64,000 nt of DNA from the NCBI GenBank assembly GCA_016718655.1, contig JADKCV010000002.1, forward strand, positions 1-64,000, given 5' to 3'. The translations under genes were made by a program, and so were the position numbers. Every line of letters begins with the position of its first letter. Within the stretch, counting starts at the first letter, position 1. This document shows, piece after piece, positions 26,020 to 34,491 of the stretch. The stretch is from Flavobacteriales bacterium (GTDB lineage Bacteria; Bacteroidota; Bacteroidia; Flavobacteriales_F; PHOS-HE28). The notes under the pieces were generated by a model that was not told where the DNA came from, searched no databases, and saw nothing but the letters and a program-made list of their open reading frames with translations.

Positions 26020-27273
26020 TCAGAAGATGTTCTCGCGGTTGTCCCGGTGGTAGACCGCGTAGTCGGTGAACATGGATATGGCATGACGCGCGATGGTGCG
26101 GGGGGAGGCGAACTCATCCACGAAACGGTACAGGAACAGCTGCATACGATCGTGGTAACGCACGGAGACATCCTGCACGATGTTGCCGTAGCGGTCATAG
26201 GGAAGCACTTCGATGCAACCGGCCGCATGGGCCGTGGGTAGTAGCATGTTACTGCCGTGCACACCCACCACGATCTGGCTGAGCGCATAGGATTCGCACC
26301 ACGCAAACTCGGTAGCCTTGTCCATCTTCATGGTGCGCAGGTCCTTCACCTCGGGGCCGAAACCACCGGCTTCTCCCAGGCCCACCACACTGTAGGTGAC
26401 GCCGGGGATGGCGGCGGAGATACGGGCCATACTCCGCTTGATGAGGCGGTCCTGGGCATGGATGTACCAACGACCGAGGCTCGTCTTCAAGCCTAGCTTG
26501 TTCAGTGCGCGGTAGCCGAACTTGGCCGCCGGCGTGGCGAACCACAACCGGTCCTGACGCGCAATGAAGGTGATGTGCTTCGGGGCTGTGAGGTAGTGCT
26601 CCAGTGCGAATGGCCTCACCTTGGTGAAGCGCGTGATGTCCATATCAGCGAACTCCGGATGCGCATAACCCTTGCCGACGTATACCTCGGCGTAGCGGGG
26701 CAGTTGCTCCTGCACGAACCGATCGATCGCGTTGTACCAACCGTGGGCCTCACCCAAGCGCTGGTCCACCAACCAAACCTCTGCGACACCGTCCGGGATC
26801 AGCCACTGGAACATCCTAGGAAGGATGATGACCAACCCCAGATCAGGATGCTTGTCGATGTAATGCTGGGCGTTGTAGAGCTTCAACAGCACGTGCCCAT
26901 ATAGGAAGTCCAGTGTATTGAGGATGATCACACGGTCGCATGCCTTGTGCACGATGCGCTCCACCTTGACCTCCTTGTCCTGCTGCGCCTTGAACGAACG
27001 GATGAGGGGATCATGGATCCACGGCTCGCCCTTGGTGGGGTTGTGCAGGAGACCATCCGCTAAGCCGATCGCCATGGGGTTGTCCACCGCGAAACCCACG
27101 GGCAGGTCCTGTAGATACCGATGACCACAGCCGGTGCACGAGCGCTGCTGCATCACGTGTACACCAGGCCAGACCGATGCGCCCAAAGTGAGTTCGGTGC
27201 CACCGCAAGCGGGACAGGGGAACTCCGCGAAGGGCTGCGGCTTCAAGGGAACCAGATGGCGGTCCTGCACCAT
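26020..27273 (-). CDS. Zinc-ribbon protein with GT61-like glycosyltransferase domain
   Basis: 417 residues from ATG 27273, which begins 2 bases after the wzx stop; the frame further upstream is shadow. An N-terminal four-Cys ribbon, CPACGG (C20, C23) and CTGCGH (C46, C49), is followed by a long alpha/beta region. The C-terminal part contains IVVGVHGSNMLLPTAHAAG and CIEVLP, the H-G-(A/S)-x-L...G...E pattern of GT61/DUF563 transferases. I infer a sugar transferase; the ribbon could be structural or for protein contact. Paired Cys are intact. It is encoded in the Wza-Wzc-Wzx run. Confidence 0.72.
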   Translation of the reverse strand: MVQDRHLVPLKPQPFAEFPCPACGGTELTLGASVWPGVHVMQQRSCTGCGHRYLQDLPVGFAVDNPMAIGLADGLLHNPTKGEPWIHDPLIRSFKAQQDKEVKVERIVHKACDRVIILNTLDFLYGHVLLKLYNAQHYIDKHPDLGLVIILPRMFQWLIPDGVAEVWLVDQRLGEAHGWYNAIDRFVQEQLPRYAEVYVGKGYAHPEFADMDITRFTKVRPFALEHYLTAPKHITFIARQDRLWFATPAAKFGYRALNKLGLKTSLGRWYIHAQDRLIKRSMARISAAIPGVTYSVVGLGEAGGFGPEVKDLRTMKMDKATEFAWCESYALSQIVVGVHGSNMLLPTAHAAGCIEVLPYDRYGNIVQDVSVRYHDRMQLFLYRFVDEFASPRTIARHAISMFTDYAVYHRDNRENIF

Positions 27274-27275
27274 GG

Positions 27276-28595
27276 TCAACCAGCCTTGTTGATCTTCCAG
27301 AACGTGAGTATCCCGTGCACCATCCATTTGAAGTTGGCGCGGGTGTTCTTGAACAACAGGTCCATGAGGAAGATGCTGATCGTGAAGGAGCCGATGGTGG
27401 CCCATATCGCGCCGACGGACTTGAACGGAGGGATCAGGAAATAGTTCATGATGATGTTGGTGCCCGCGCCCACCACCCCGGTGATCAAGCTGTACTTGAA
27501 CAGGCTCTCGTTGGTGATGAAGCTGGACTTTCCCACACCCATGTTGGTGAAGAATAGGCGGATGGCGAAGAGCGAAAGCAACACGCCACTGGGCCGGAAC
27601 TCCTCACCGAAGAGGAGCACCATCATGGGCTCGGCCACCAGGTAAAGGGGTATGGCGGTGATCAGGAACATCAGGAACATCAGGCGGTACTGGTTCAGCA
27701 ACCTATCCTCGTACTGGGCGCGGTCCAAGGCCTTGGCACGGGTGATGGCCGGCGCGAGTGATTTCTGCACGATCACCGGCAGGAACCCGAGGGCCTCGAT
27801 CATCTTCAATGCGTTGGAATACTGGCCCACTTCGGCGTTGGCCGCATCCGCTCCGAGGCGCGTCCGCAACATGTCCCCGATCATCACCTGATCGATCTTG
27901 GCCTGCACGTAGAGCGCCATCCCGAAGATGATCAAGGGCCAGGACTCGTTCAGCAGGAAGGACAATTCCTTGCGGGTGACCCGCCACTGGCGCCAGTTGC
28001 TCCCATCGTTGGAGTAAGCCATCAGGTATCCCACGCCCATAAGCACGTTCTCGATGACATAGACCCAGGCGAACCAGATGAGCGGTGCCTGCCAGTATAC
28101 GAGGGCCACCTTGATCAGCGCACTCCCAAGCACCTGGGCCATCTGCACCATCACAGCAGGTCGTGCACGCACCTCGGCCTGGAAATGCCAGTCCACCACA
28201 CCAAGGGGCTTGAACAACTCCGCTAGGGCGATGACCACCACCAACGAGGCCGTGATGCCGTCCATTCCCTTGACCCATGCGGATACGAGCACCAACACAA
28301 TGAGCGTCAACGCACCCAATAGCCGCAACGTGGCAGCAGAACCCAGTAATTCATTCCGCCGTTGTGGATCGCGTACCAGTTCACGCACCACGATCTCATC
28401 CAATCCCATGGTGGTGAGCGCGAAGAAGATCCCCACGAAGCCTGTGGCGTAGTTCAACTGACCGAAAAGCGATGGGCCCAGGTAGCGGGCGACCAATATG
28501 CCGGTGCCGAGCACCACCACCAAGCGCACGATACGCTCCACGAACATCCAGGACGTATTCGTGAGGTAGCGGCGGAAACCTTCCGAACGGATCAT
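27276..28595 (-). CDS. Wzx-type lipid-linked oligosaccharide flippase
   Basis: 439 residues of the MOP superfamily (polysaccharide synthesis protein type). About twelve membrane helices start with TSWMFVERIVRLVVVLGTGI and GPSLFGQLNYA, the standard N-terminal pattern for Wzx/RfbX proteins. It flips undecaprenyl-linked repeat units across the inner membrane. It ends 2 bases before the zinc-ribbon glycosyltransferase and starts 12 bases after the wzc stop, as part of the wza operon. Confidence 0.93.
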   Translation of the reverse strand: MIRSEGFRRYLTNTSWMFVERIVRLVVVLGTGILVARYLGPSLFGQLNYATGFVGIFFALTTMGLDEIVVRELVRDPQRRNELLGSAATLRLLGALTLIVLVLVSAWVKGMDGITASLVVVIALAELFKPLGVVDWHFQAEVRARPAVMVQMAQVLGSALIKVALVYWQAPLIWFAWVYVIENVLMGVGYLMAYSNDGSNWRQWRVTRKELSFLLNESWPLIIFGMALYVQAKIDQVMIGDMLRTRLGADAANAEVGQYSNALKMIEALGFLPVIVQKSLAPAITRAKALDRAQYEDRLLNQYRLMFLMFLITAIPLYLVAEPMMVLLFGEEFRPSGVLLSLFAIRLFFTNMGVGKSSFITNESLFKYSLITGVVGAGTNIIMNYFLIPPFKSVGAIWATIGSFTISIFLMDLLFKNTRANFKWMVHGILTFWKINKAG

Positions 28596-28607
28596 CGGGA
28601 TGATGGC

Positions 28608-30953
28608 CTACTTGGTGTAGTAGCCATAGCCTTCGCCATAGCCCTGTCCGGGCTTCACATCATTGAGAAGCAGGTCCACGTTCGTGATCTTCTTCTCCTT
28701 GTACATCTCGCCTATCAATCGTAACGCACCGCGCCGTGTGTAGCCCTCCCGCACCACATAGAGCGAGACATCGACATGGCGCAATAGGATGACGTATTCG
28801 CTCACGAGACCCATGGGCGAGGCATCCACGATGATCTGATCATATCGTCCGCGAAGCTGGGCGAACAGGTCCTTGATACGCTCATGCTCCACCAGTTCCA
28901 ACGGGTTCGGGGGGATGGGGCCAGCAGTGATCACATCGAGGCCCGCGATATCAGACCTACGAACGATGGCGTCGAGACCGGCCTCTCCGATCAGGTAGGT
29001 CGACAATCCCGCGCCTTCCGGCAATTCAAGAGCAGTGGCCACTCGGGGTCTCCGCATGTCCGCATCCAGCAACAATGTACGCTTACCGCTGAGGGCCATG
29101 ACCGTTGCCAGGTTCAATGCGCAGAAGGTCTTTCCTTCTCCGCTTGAGGATGAGGTGAAGCCAATGACCTGCCGCTGGGTGCTCACGTTCAAGTATTGCA
29201 GGTTGATCCGTGCGGTCCGGAACGATTCGGCCAGCATCGACTTGGGTTCGTCAGGCAGTATCCGCTTCCGCTTGCTATTGGGGATCATGGCAAGCAAGGG
29301 CAGCGGGCTCAAGCGCTTCAACTCTTCAGCGTCGGTGATACGGTCGTTGAAGAAGTCGCGCACGATGATGAAACCCATGGGCAAAAGAAGACCCAGTAGC
29401 AACGCCCCACCCAGTACGACCTTCTTGTCCGGCGCGACCGGACCGAGTCCACTACGACGCGCCTCATCCACCACCACCTTGTCCACTTGATCGGAAGCGA
29501 TCGCTATGCCCGCCTCGGCTCGCTTCTCCATCAGGTAATTGTACAAGCTCTCGCTCAACTTGAACTTTCGTTCGATGTTCCCCAATTTCCGCTCGTTCTC
29601 GGGCAATTGATTGAACTCATAGCCGATCCGTCCGAGCCTACGATTCACCTCCGCAAGACTGATCTCCGCCTGTTGTACCAAGCTTTCCGCTGTTTGGGCC
29701 AACGATCCGGACAGGTTCTTCATCTTCCGCTCCATGGCGATCACTGTTGGGTTGCTCTTCACCGTGGAAAGGTTCAAAGCGGCCAGGTCGGCAGATAGCT
29801 TGGTGATCTCGATCACCAGATTGTTCAGTATGGGATCATCGATACCGGAGGATGACGGTGCAGGTACGTTGCGCAGATCGGAAGAGGAGCGGATCTTCTC
29901 CAGCACCGACTGACAATAGCTTCGACGGCGCATCAAGGTGGAGCGCTCATCCTCAAGCCGACTGCGCTCTTGGAAAAGCTGGTCCGAAGTGCCAGTCGCA
30001 CTCATCATGCCCCCACTCGTTCCCCGAAAACCCTCCATGGAGTTTTCCACCTGTTTGAGCGAATCGGATACACTACCGATCTGGCCGTCGATGAAGTTGA
30101 TCGTTTTGATGCCCTTCTGGTTCTGCTTGTACAGCTCGCCCTCGATATAGGTCTCCATCAACTTGTTCAGGAATGCCCGCTCCTTCTCCACCACCTGCCC
30201 CTTGCTGTTCAGGACGACGATGTTGCTTTTATCGCTGAGCGGTTCGGCAAGCACCTTGCCACGGTATTCACTGACCAGACCTTCCAGCGTATTGATGTGG
30301 AAGAATTGATCCTTGCCACTGCCATAATCGCGGTCCTCGGGGAATTCGATCCGGAACCCGAGGTTCTTGGCCACGAAGGGTTTTCCGATAGCGACCGTTT
30401 GGTCAACTTCGTACTCAGCGATGAACTCATCCATCACCTCCTGCTTCTGCACATTGTACAACTGGACGTTCTTGCCCTTTGCTTTCACGCGATAGGTGCC
30501 CGTCGACCGGTCCACCTTCACATGGATCGGAACACCGGTGACCTGAAGGGCTAGCGTGTCAAGCTTCACATGGAATGGCGGGTATTCGAACTTCTCCACC
30601 GTCAGGAAGTTGTCGGTCTCGAAGTAGCTCACCCCCAACTCCATGCGCTGAAGGGTCTTGGTGATATTCGTGCGTGACGTCAGCACGGAGATCTGGTCCT
30701 CGATGTCCGTACTGCTTCGCAAATAGGATACGCCCTTGAGGAATTCGTCCTGCCCCCCACCGAACGAATTGCGGCTCTTCTCGCTCATGAGCAATACGGC
30801 CTGGACGGCATACTGCTTAGGTGTCGTCTTCAAATACGCCAAGGCCAAGGCCAAGGCGATGGTCGTTGTGATCAGGAACAACCACCACTTGGAGACCAGT
30901 TTACGGAAGATGCTCCGCAGGTCGATCGTATCGTTGATGGGAGCCGTGCTCAT
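28608..30953 (-). CDS. wzc: Wzc-type polysaccharide co-polymerase / BY-kinase
   Basis: Controls chain length and export of capsule or exopolysaccharide. The 781-residue protein has a Wzz domain with helix 1 (about 23-41) and helix 2 (about 512-531) around a long periplasmic coiled-coil region (about 290-480). The cytoplasmic BY-kinase domain has Walker A SSSSGEGKT (601-609), Walker A' LLLDADMRRPR (627-637), Walker B IIVDASP and a C-terminal tyrosine cluster (Y772, Y776, Y778, Y779) for autophosphorylation. All motifs are present. It overlaps wza by one base (TGATG), so the export pair is coupled. Confidence 0.96.
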   Translation of the reverse strand: MSTAPINDTIDLRSIFRKLVSKWWLFLITTTIALALALAYLKTTPKQYAVQAVLLMSEKSRNSFGGGQDEFLKGVSYLRSSTDIEDQISVLTSRTNITKTLQRMELGVSYFETDNFLTVEKFEYPPFHVKLDTLALQVTGVPIHVKVDRSTGTYRVKAKGKNVQLYNVQKQEVMDEFIAEYEVDQTVAIGKPFVAKNLGFRIEFPEDRDYGSGKDQFFHINTLEGLVSEYRGKVLAEPLSDKSNIVVLNSKGQVVEKERAFLNKLMETYIEGELYKQNQKGIKTINFIDGQIGSVSDSLKQVENSMEGFRGTSGGMMSATGTSDQLFQERSRLEDERSTLMRRRSYCQSVLEKIRSSSDLRNVPAPSSSGIDDPILNNLVIEITKLSADLAALNLSTVKSNPTVIAMERKMKNLSGSLAQTAESLVQQAEISLAEVNRRLGRIGYEFNQLPENERKLGNIERKFKLSESLYNYLMEKRAEAGIAIASDQVDKVVVDEARRSGLGPVAPDKKVVLGGALLLGLLLPMGFIIVRDFFNDRITDAEELKRLSPLPLLAMIPNSKRKRILPDEPKSMLAESFRTARINLQYLNVSTQRQVIGFTSSSSGEGKTFCALNLATVMALSGKRTLLLDADMRRPRVATALELPEGAGLSTYLIGEAGLDAIVRRSDIAGLDVITAGPIPPNPLELVEHERIKDLFAQLRGRYDQIIVDASPMGLVSEYVILLRHVDVSLYVVREGYTRRGALRLIGEMYKEKKITNVDLLLNDVKPGQGYGEGYGYYTK

Positions 30954-31729
30954 CAGTTCTTGGAGTTCTGGATGACCGTGAACACCACCGCTGCTGTGCT
31001 CAATGTGGACAACAGAATGGTCAACAGGTCCAAATTGAGGCGACCCGCTCGTGCCCGCAGCGTAGGCACGTAGATGACATCATTGGGCAACAAGTAATAG
31101 TACTCGGAACTCAGGACATCCGAGCCGGACATATCCACATAGATCGCCTGTACACCACGATCCGTCTGGCGCATCAGTTGAATGTGCGACTTGTCACCGA
31201 ATTCGTTGGGGCCTCCGGCTATCGCGAGGGCCTCCAATACGGTGATCTGGTTGTTGTAGATGAAATAGGAGCCGGGGCGTTGCACATCACCCAGGACGCT
31301 CACCCGGAAGCTCACCAATTTGAGGATCACCGTGGCATTCGTGAAATACTCGTTGATCTTGCGTTGCACAAGTTCCTGCGCCTCTCCGACCGTAAGTCCT
31401 TGAACCTTGATCTTACCCACTGTGGGCAACTGTACTTGGCCATTCTTGTCCACCGAGAATCCGTTCACGTAAAGTGAAGCGTCGTTCATCCCTTGAATGG
31501 CGTTCTGACCCTCCACGTTGAAGAAGCGGTGGGTCTGTTCATCGAGTCCCATGACACGGATGGACAGTACGTCGTTCACCTGCACACGATATTCGAACTT
31601 GCGGTTCTCGAACAGTTTGCTCGAACTGGTGCTCAAACTCCGGTCATCCAAGTAGTTCAAGTTGCGCTTGCCGATACATCCGGTCAACAGTAGGAGCACC
31701 ACGGGCATCAGCCGAAGTGTGCGGTTCAT
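30953..31729 (-). CDS. wza: Wza-type outer-membrane polysaccharide export lipoprotein
   Basis: 258 residues from ATG 31729 (ATG 31744 is an alternative). A signal peptide ends in VVLLLLTGC, a lipobox that places the protein in the outer membrane. The poly-export domain has YRVQVNDVLSIRVMG, then YVNGFSVDKNGQVQLPTVGKI, and an SLBB segment with VSVLGDVQRPGSYFI and ITVLEALAIAGGP. A C-terminal hydrophobic helix (LLTILLSTLSTAAVVFTVI) may cross the membrane. It would form the export channel with Wzc. First gene of the operon. Confidence 0.95.
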   Translation of the reverse strand: MNRTLRLMPVVLLLLTGCIGKRNLNYLDDRSLSTSSSKLFENRKFEYRVQVNDVLSIRVMGLDEQTHRFFNVEGQNAIQGMNDASLYVNGFSVDKNGQVQLPTVGKIKVQGLTVGEAQELVQRKINEYFTNATVILKLVSFRVSVLGDVQRPGSYFIYNNQITVLEALAIAGGPNEFGDKSHIQLMRQTDRGVQAIYVDMSGSDVLSSEYYYLLPNDVIYVPTLRARAGRLNLDLLTILLSTLSTAAVVFTVIQNSKN

Positions 31730-31818
31730 CACGATTCTCTCCATGGTACCTCGCAGGGGTCAGGACATAAGTCACGAACGCAGGTCGATGGACCCGAAAA
31801 GACAATCCTGGCCAAGGC

Positions 31819-31826
31819 CAAAGATA
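31819..31826 (-). promoter_or_regulatory. Likely -7 element of the wza operon promoter
   Basis: TATCTTTG followed by GCC on the minus strand, about 90 bases before the wza ATG. No exact TTG is found 17-23 bases upstream, so promoter strength is doubtful. Confidence 0.4.
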
Positions 31827-32031
31827 CGTGCCACCCAACCTGTAGGTTACGCGTAGCCGAATCATGTCAAGGGGCATCCCAATGCCATCCTGAACCCGAC
31901 CAACCTCTAGAATAAACCTGTCCAGTCCGACGCCTGCGACCTCGGCACGTGGCCCAAGGACGAACACTGGAATACGGGTTCAAGAACGGACGGTTACCGA
32001 TCGATGTCCGATCATCGCGTCCGTGGAACAC
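31827..32031. other. Intergenic stretch without a recognised gene
   Basis: Together with the leader at 31730-31826, this is about 300 bases between wza and the tRNA-Glu terminator. Short open frames exist, but none has family resemblance or a plausible start. Apart from the -7 box at 31819-31826 I see nothing in it. Confidence 0.5.
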
Positions 32032-32058
32032 GAAAGCCCCGGCAATGCCGGGGCTTTC
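32032..32058 (-). terminator. Terminator of tRNA-Glu
   Basis: A perfect 12-bp stem, GAAAGCCCCGGC / GCCGGGGCTTTC, with a three-base loop, immediately 3' of the tRNA on the minus strand. The second arm ends in CTTTC; there is no long T-run. Confidence 0.75.
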
Positions 32059-32063
32059 ATTCG

Positions 32064-32135
32064 TAGCCCGTAGGGGAATCGAACCCCTGTTTCATCCGTG
32101 AAAGGGACGCGTCCTAACCCCTAGACGAACGGGCC
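32064..32135 (-). tRNA. tRNA-Glu (anticodon UUC)
   Basis: A 72-base cloverleaf on the minus strand. The acceptor stem is GGCCCGT with ACGGGCT plus discriminator A. The anticodon stem CGTCC/GGATG encloses loop CTTTCAC, so the anticodon is TTC. The T arm is CAGGGGTTCGATTCCCCTA with the standard TTCGA. The D arm has the GGTTAGGAC form typical of tRNA-Glu. CCA is not encoded. It has its own promoter (32177-32208) and a stem-loop just after it. Confidence 0.96.
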
Positions 32136-32176
32136 ATTACCACACCCTGTTGGCAGGGGTCCCGGTTAAGGGACGG

Positions 32177-32208
32177 CAAATGTAATGACCTGCTCCCGAT
32201 ATCTGCAA
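32177..32208 (-). promoter_or_regulatory. Bacteroidota-type promoter of tRNA-Glu
   Basis: On the minus strand TTG (32208-32206) precedes TACATTTG (32184-32177) by 21 bases, followed by CCGTCCCTTAAC. It lies about 40 bases before the tRNA and shares its downstream stretch with the rpmH and rpsT promoters. Confidence 0.75.
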
Positions 32209-32228
32209 ATCAGGCCGGTCCTTCGAAC

Positions 32229-32924
32229 TCAAAGGATCTCGTCGGTGTCGGCTTGAAAACGAAAACCCAGTCGCTTACCGGTGCTTACCGGACTGGCACT
32301 CAGTTCGTTCATCTCACTCACTGTGACCTGGTTCACCTGATCGTAGGGCGGCGCGAGCAGATCGAACTCCAGCACGTACAAGATGATGGCCTGCAGTAGT
32401 CCCCGAAGTCGGCCCTTATCCATGATGCTACTTTCCAGGTCATTGTACAGGAAGCCCAATTGGCGCTTCCCTTGCACGAAGAAATGCCCCTCCTTGTTGA
32501 GGAAGATACGAGCCACCAAGTAACCGAGGTCCCGCTCACGATTGTACCGGAATGAATCGCTCAGGAAATTGTAAACGTTCACCACTCCGAAATACCCTCG
32601 CATCGTGTCATCCTCCAAGTAACTGGTCTTCCACAAGCTATGGCTCTGATCGAGCTTGAATACATTGGTATGCATGTGGAAAATGATCACATCGCCTGCC
32701 ACCCTAGCCTCGCAGCCCGTGGCCCCCTTATCCTGATAGGTCACCAACAAGCGTTTGTCATGAAGGATCACGGCCTGTTCGAGATCCACCGTGATCTCTT
32801 GCAACACTTCCTTCAGGTCCTCGAAAAAGGCGAGGGTCCTTTGGTACACATCCTGCTTCATGCACGACTTGGTGCGCAGGGTGTTGAGGATCGAATCGCG
32901 GCTTTCGTTCGGCGTGGTGCTCAT
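32229..32924 (-). CDS. Conserved hypothetical cytoplasmic protein
   Basis: 231 residues from ATG 32924, which overlaps the proS stop (TGATG); the frame upstream of it is antisense noise. No signal peptide or membrane helix. The protein is rich in aromatic and acidic residues, with YQRTLAFFEDLKEVLQEI and GYFGVVNVYNFLSDSFRYNRERDLGYLVARIF (two adjoining motifs, VVNVYNFLSDSFRYN and LGYLVARIF). I do not recognise a family. Coupling to proS suggests a housekeeping role conserved with that gene, but nothing more specific can be said. Confidence 0.78.
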   Translation of the reverse strand: MSTTPNESRDSILNTLRTKSCMKQDVYQRTLAFFEDLKEVLQEITVDLEQAVILHDKRLLVTYQDKGATGCEARVAGDVIIFHMHTNVFKLDQSHSLWKTSYLEDDTMRGYFGVVNVYNFLSDSFRYNRERDLGYLVARIFLNKEGHFFVQGKRQLGFLYNDLESSIMDKGRLRGLLQAIILYVLEFDLLAPPYDQVNQVTVSEMNELSASPVSTGKRLGFRFQADTDEIL

Positions 32925-34393
32925 CAGTAGGCACGGGCAAAAATAACCCGGCGTGCGCTGGGCTTTCCGGTTACCATGCAGACACCAGGAGAACCATCGC
33001 CCTCCAATGGGATGCATCGGATCGTGGCCTTCGTTTCCTCCTTCACCAGTTCCTCGGTCACGGCGGTACCATCCCAGTGTGCCAGGATGAACCCGCCCCG
33101 TTCGATGGCTTCCTTGAATTCATCGTACGTGTCGACAACCTGCGTACTGTTCTCACGCAAGGCCAACGCCTTCTGGTAAAGGTTGTCCTGGATGGCTTGA
33201 AGGAGATGCTCCACCTTATCGGCGATGTCCGTGAGTTGCATCACCTGCTTTTCCAGCGTATCACGACGGGCAACCTCCACCGTGCCGTTCTCCATGTCAC
33301 GTGGCCCGATGGCAATGCGCACGGGATAACCCTTGAATTCGTATTCAGCGAACTTCCATCCTGGCTTCTTCTGGTCATCATCATCGAATTTCACGGTGAT
33401 GCCCTTGGCCCTCAACGCTTCCATGGCAGGGGTGATGTAAGAACGGATGCCCTCCATCTGTTCAGCGTTCTTGGCGATGGGAACGATGGCCACTTGCACC
33501 GGTGCCAGCTTTGGTGGTAGTACCAAGCCATGATCATCACTATGGGTCATGATCAACGCCCCCATCAGGCGCGTACTCACCCCCCAACTGGTGGCCCAAA
33601 CATGCTCCTGCTTGTTCTCCCTGGTGGTGAACAACACGTCAAAGGCCTTGGCGAAATTCTGACCCAGGAAGTGCGAGGTTCCTGCTTGCAAGGCTTTTCC
33701 ATCCTGCATCATGGCCTCGATGCAATAGGTCTCCTCCGCACCTGCGAACCGTTCGCTCGCGGTCTTGATGCCCTTGATCACCGGCATTGCCAGCCATTCC
33801 TCGGCGAACACCCGGTAGACTTCGAGCATTCGCTCGGTCTCCACAATGGCCTCCTCCTTGGTCGCATGCGCAGTATGCCCCTCCTGCCACAGGAACTCCG
33901 CGGTGCGTAGGAACAGGCGCGTGCGCATCTCCCAGCGTACCACATTGGCCCATTGGTTGATGAGCAGGGGCAGGTCGCGGTAACTTTTTATCCAGCCCCG
34001 ATAGGTGTTCCAGATGATGGTCTCACTGGTAGGGCGAACAATGAGCTCCTCCTCCAACTTGGCCTCCGGATCGACGATCACCCCATGTACCGGGTCGCTC
34101 TTGAGGCGATAATGGGTGACCACTGCGCATTCCTTCGCGAAGCCTTCCACATGGCTGGCCTCCTTGGCCAGATAACTCTTCGGTATGAAAAGAGGGAAGT
34201 AGGCGTTGACATGGCCGGTGGCCTTGAACATCTCGTCCAATGCCCGCTGCATCTTTTCCCAGATGGCATAACCATGTGGCTTGATGACCATACAACCTCG
34301 CACATCACTGTGCTCGGCGAGGTCGGCCTTGAGCACGAGATCGTTGTACCATTTCGCGTAGTCCTCGCTACGTTTGGTGAGGAGATCGGCCAT
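32924..34393 (-). CDS. proS: Prolyl-tRNA synthetase, archaeal/eukaryal type
   Basis: Charges tRNA-Pro. The 489-residue class II enzyme has motif 1 near GYAIWEKMQRALDEMF, motif 2 in VVRWEMRTRLFLRTAEFLWQEGHTAH (as the adjoining pieces RWEMRTRLFLRTAEF and WQEGHTAH) and motif 3 in TRLMGALIMTHSDDHGLVLP. It then carries the C-terminal domain ending in Tyr (VIFARAY). It lacks the long editing insertion of E. coli-type ProRS, so it is the short (type 3) form usual in Bacteroidota. ATG 34393 fits the family start MADLLTKRSEDYAKWY. Confidence 0.97.
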   Translation of the reverse strand: MADLLTKRSEDYAKWYNDLVLKADLAEHSDVRGCMVIKPHGYAIWEKMQRALDEMFKATGHVNAYFPLFIPKSYLAKEASHVEGFAKECAVVTHYRLKSDPVHGVIVDPEAKLEEELIVRPTSETIIWNTYRGWIKSYRDLPLLINQWANVVRWEMRTRLFLRTAEFLWQEGHTAHATKEEAIVETERMLEVYRVFAEEWLAMPVIKGIKTASERFAGAEETYCIEAMMQDGKALQAGTSHFLGQNFAKAFDVLFTTRENKQEHVWATSWGVSTRLMGALIMTHSDDHGLVLPPKLAPVQVAIVPIAKNAEQMEGIRSYITPAMEALRAKGITVKFDDDDQKKPGWKFAEYEFKGYPVRIAIGPRDMENGTVEVARRDTLEKQVMQLTDIADKVEHLLQAIQDNLYQKALALRENSTQVVDTYDEFKEAIERGGFILAHWDGTAVTEELVKEETKATIRCIPLEGDGSPGVCMVTGKPSARRVIFARAY

Positions 34394-34418
34394 TGCCCTG
34401 AACGTGGTATTATTTTTG
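34393..34418 (+). promoter_or_regulatory. Candidate promoter of the Trp-rich lipoprotein gene
   Basis: TTG at 34393-34395 and TATTTTTG at 34411-34418, separated by 15 bases (slightly short). It overlaps the proS start and points toward the gene at 34492. Confidence 0.4.
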
Positions 34419-34435
34419 TTCCCAAGTAAGGGCGG

Positions 34436-34443
34436 CTAAAGTA
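34436..34443 (-). promoter_or_regulatory. Likely -7 element of proS
   Basis: TACTTTAG followed by CCGCCCTTAC on the minus strand, about 43 bases before the proS ATG. The last base of the core deviates from TAnnTTTG, but the downstream stretch resembles those of rpmH, rpsT and tRNA-Glu. Confidence 0.45.
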
Positions 34444-34491
34444 CACAACCCTTGACGGCCTTGGACGTTGAGTGCCTAACACCTCACAGCT

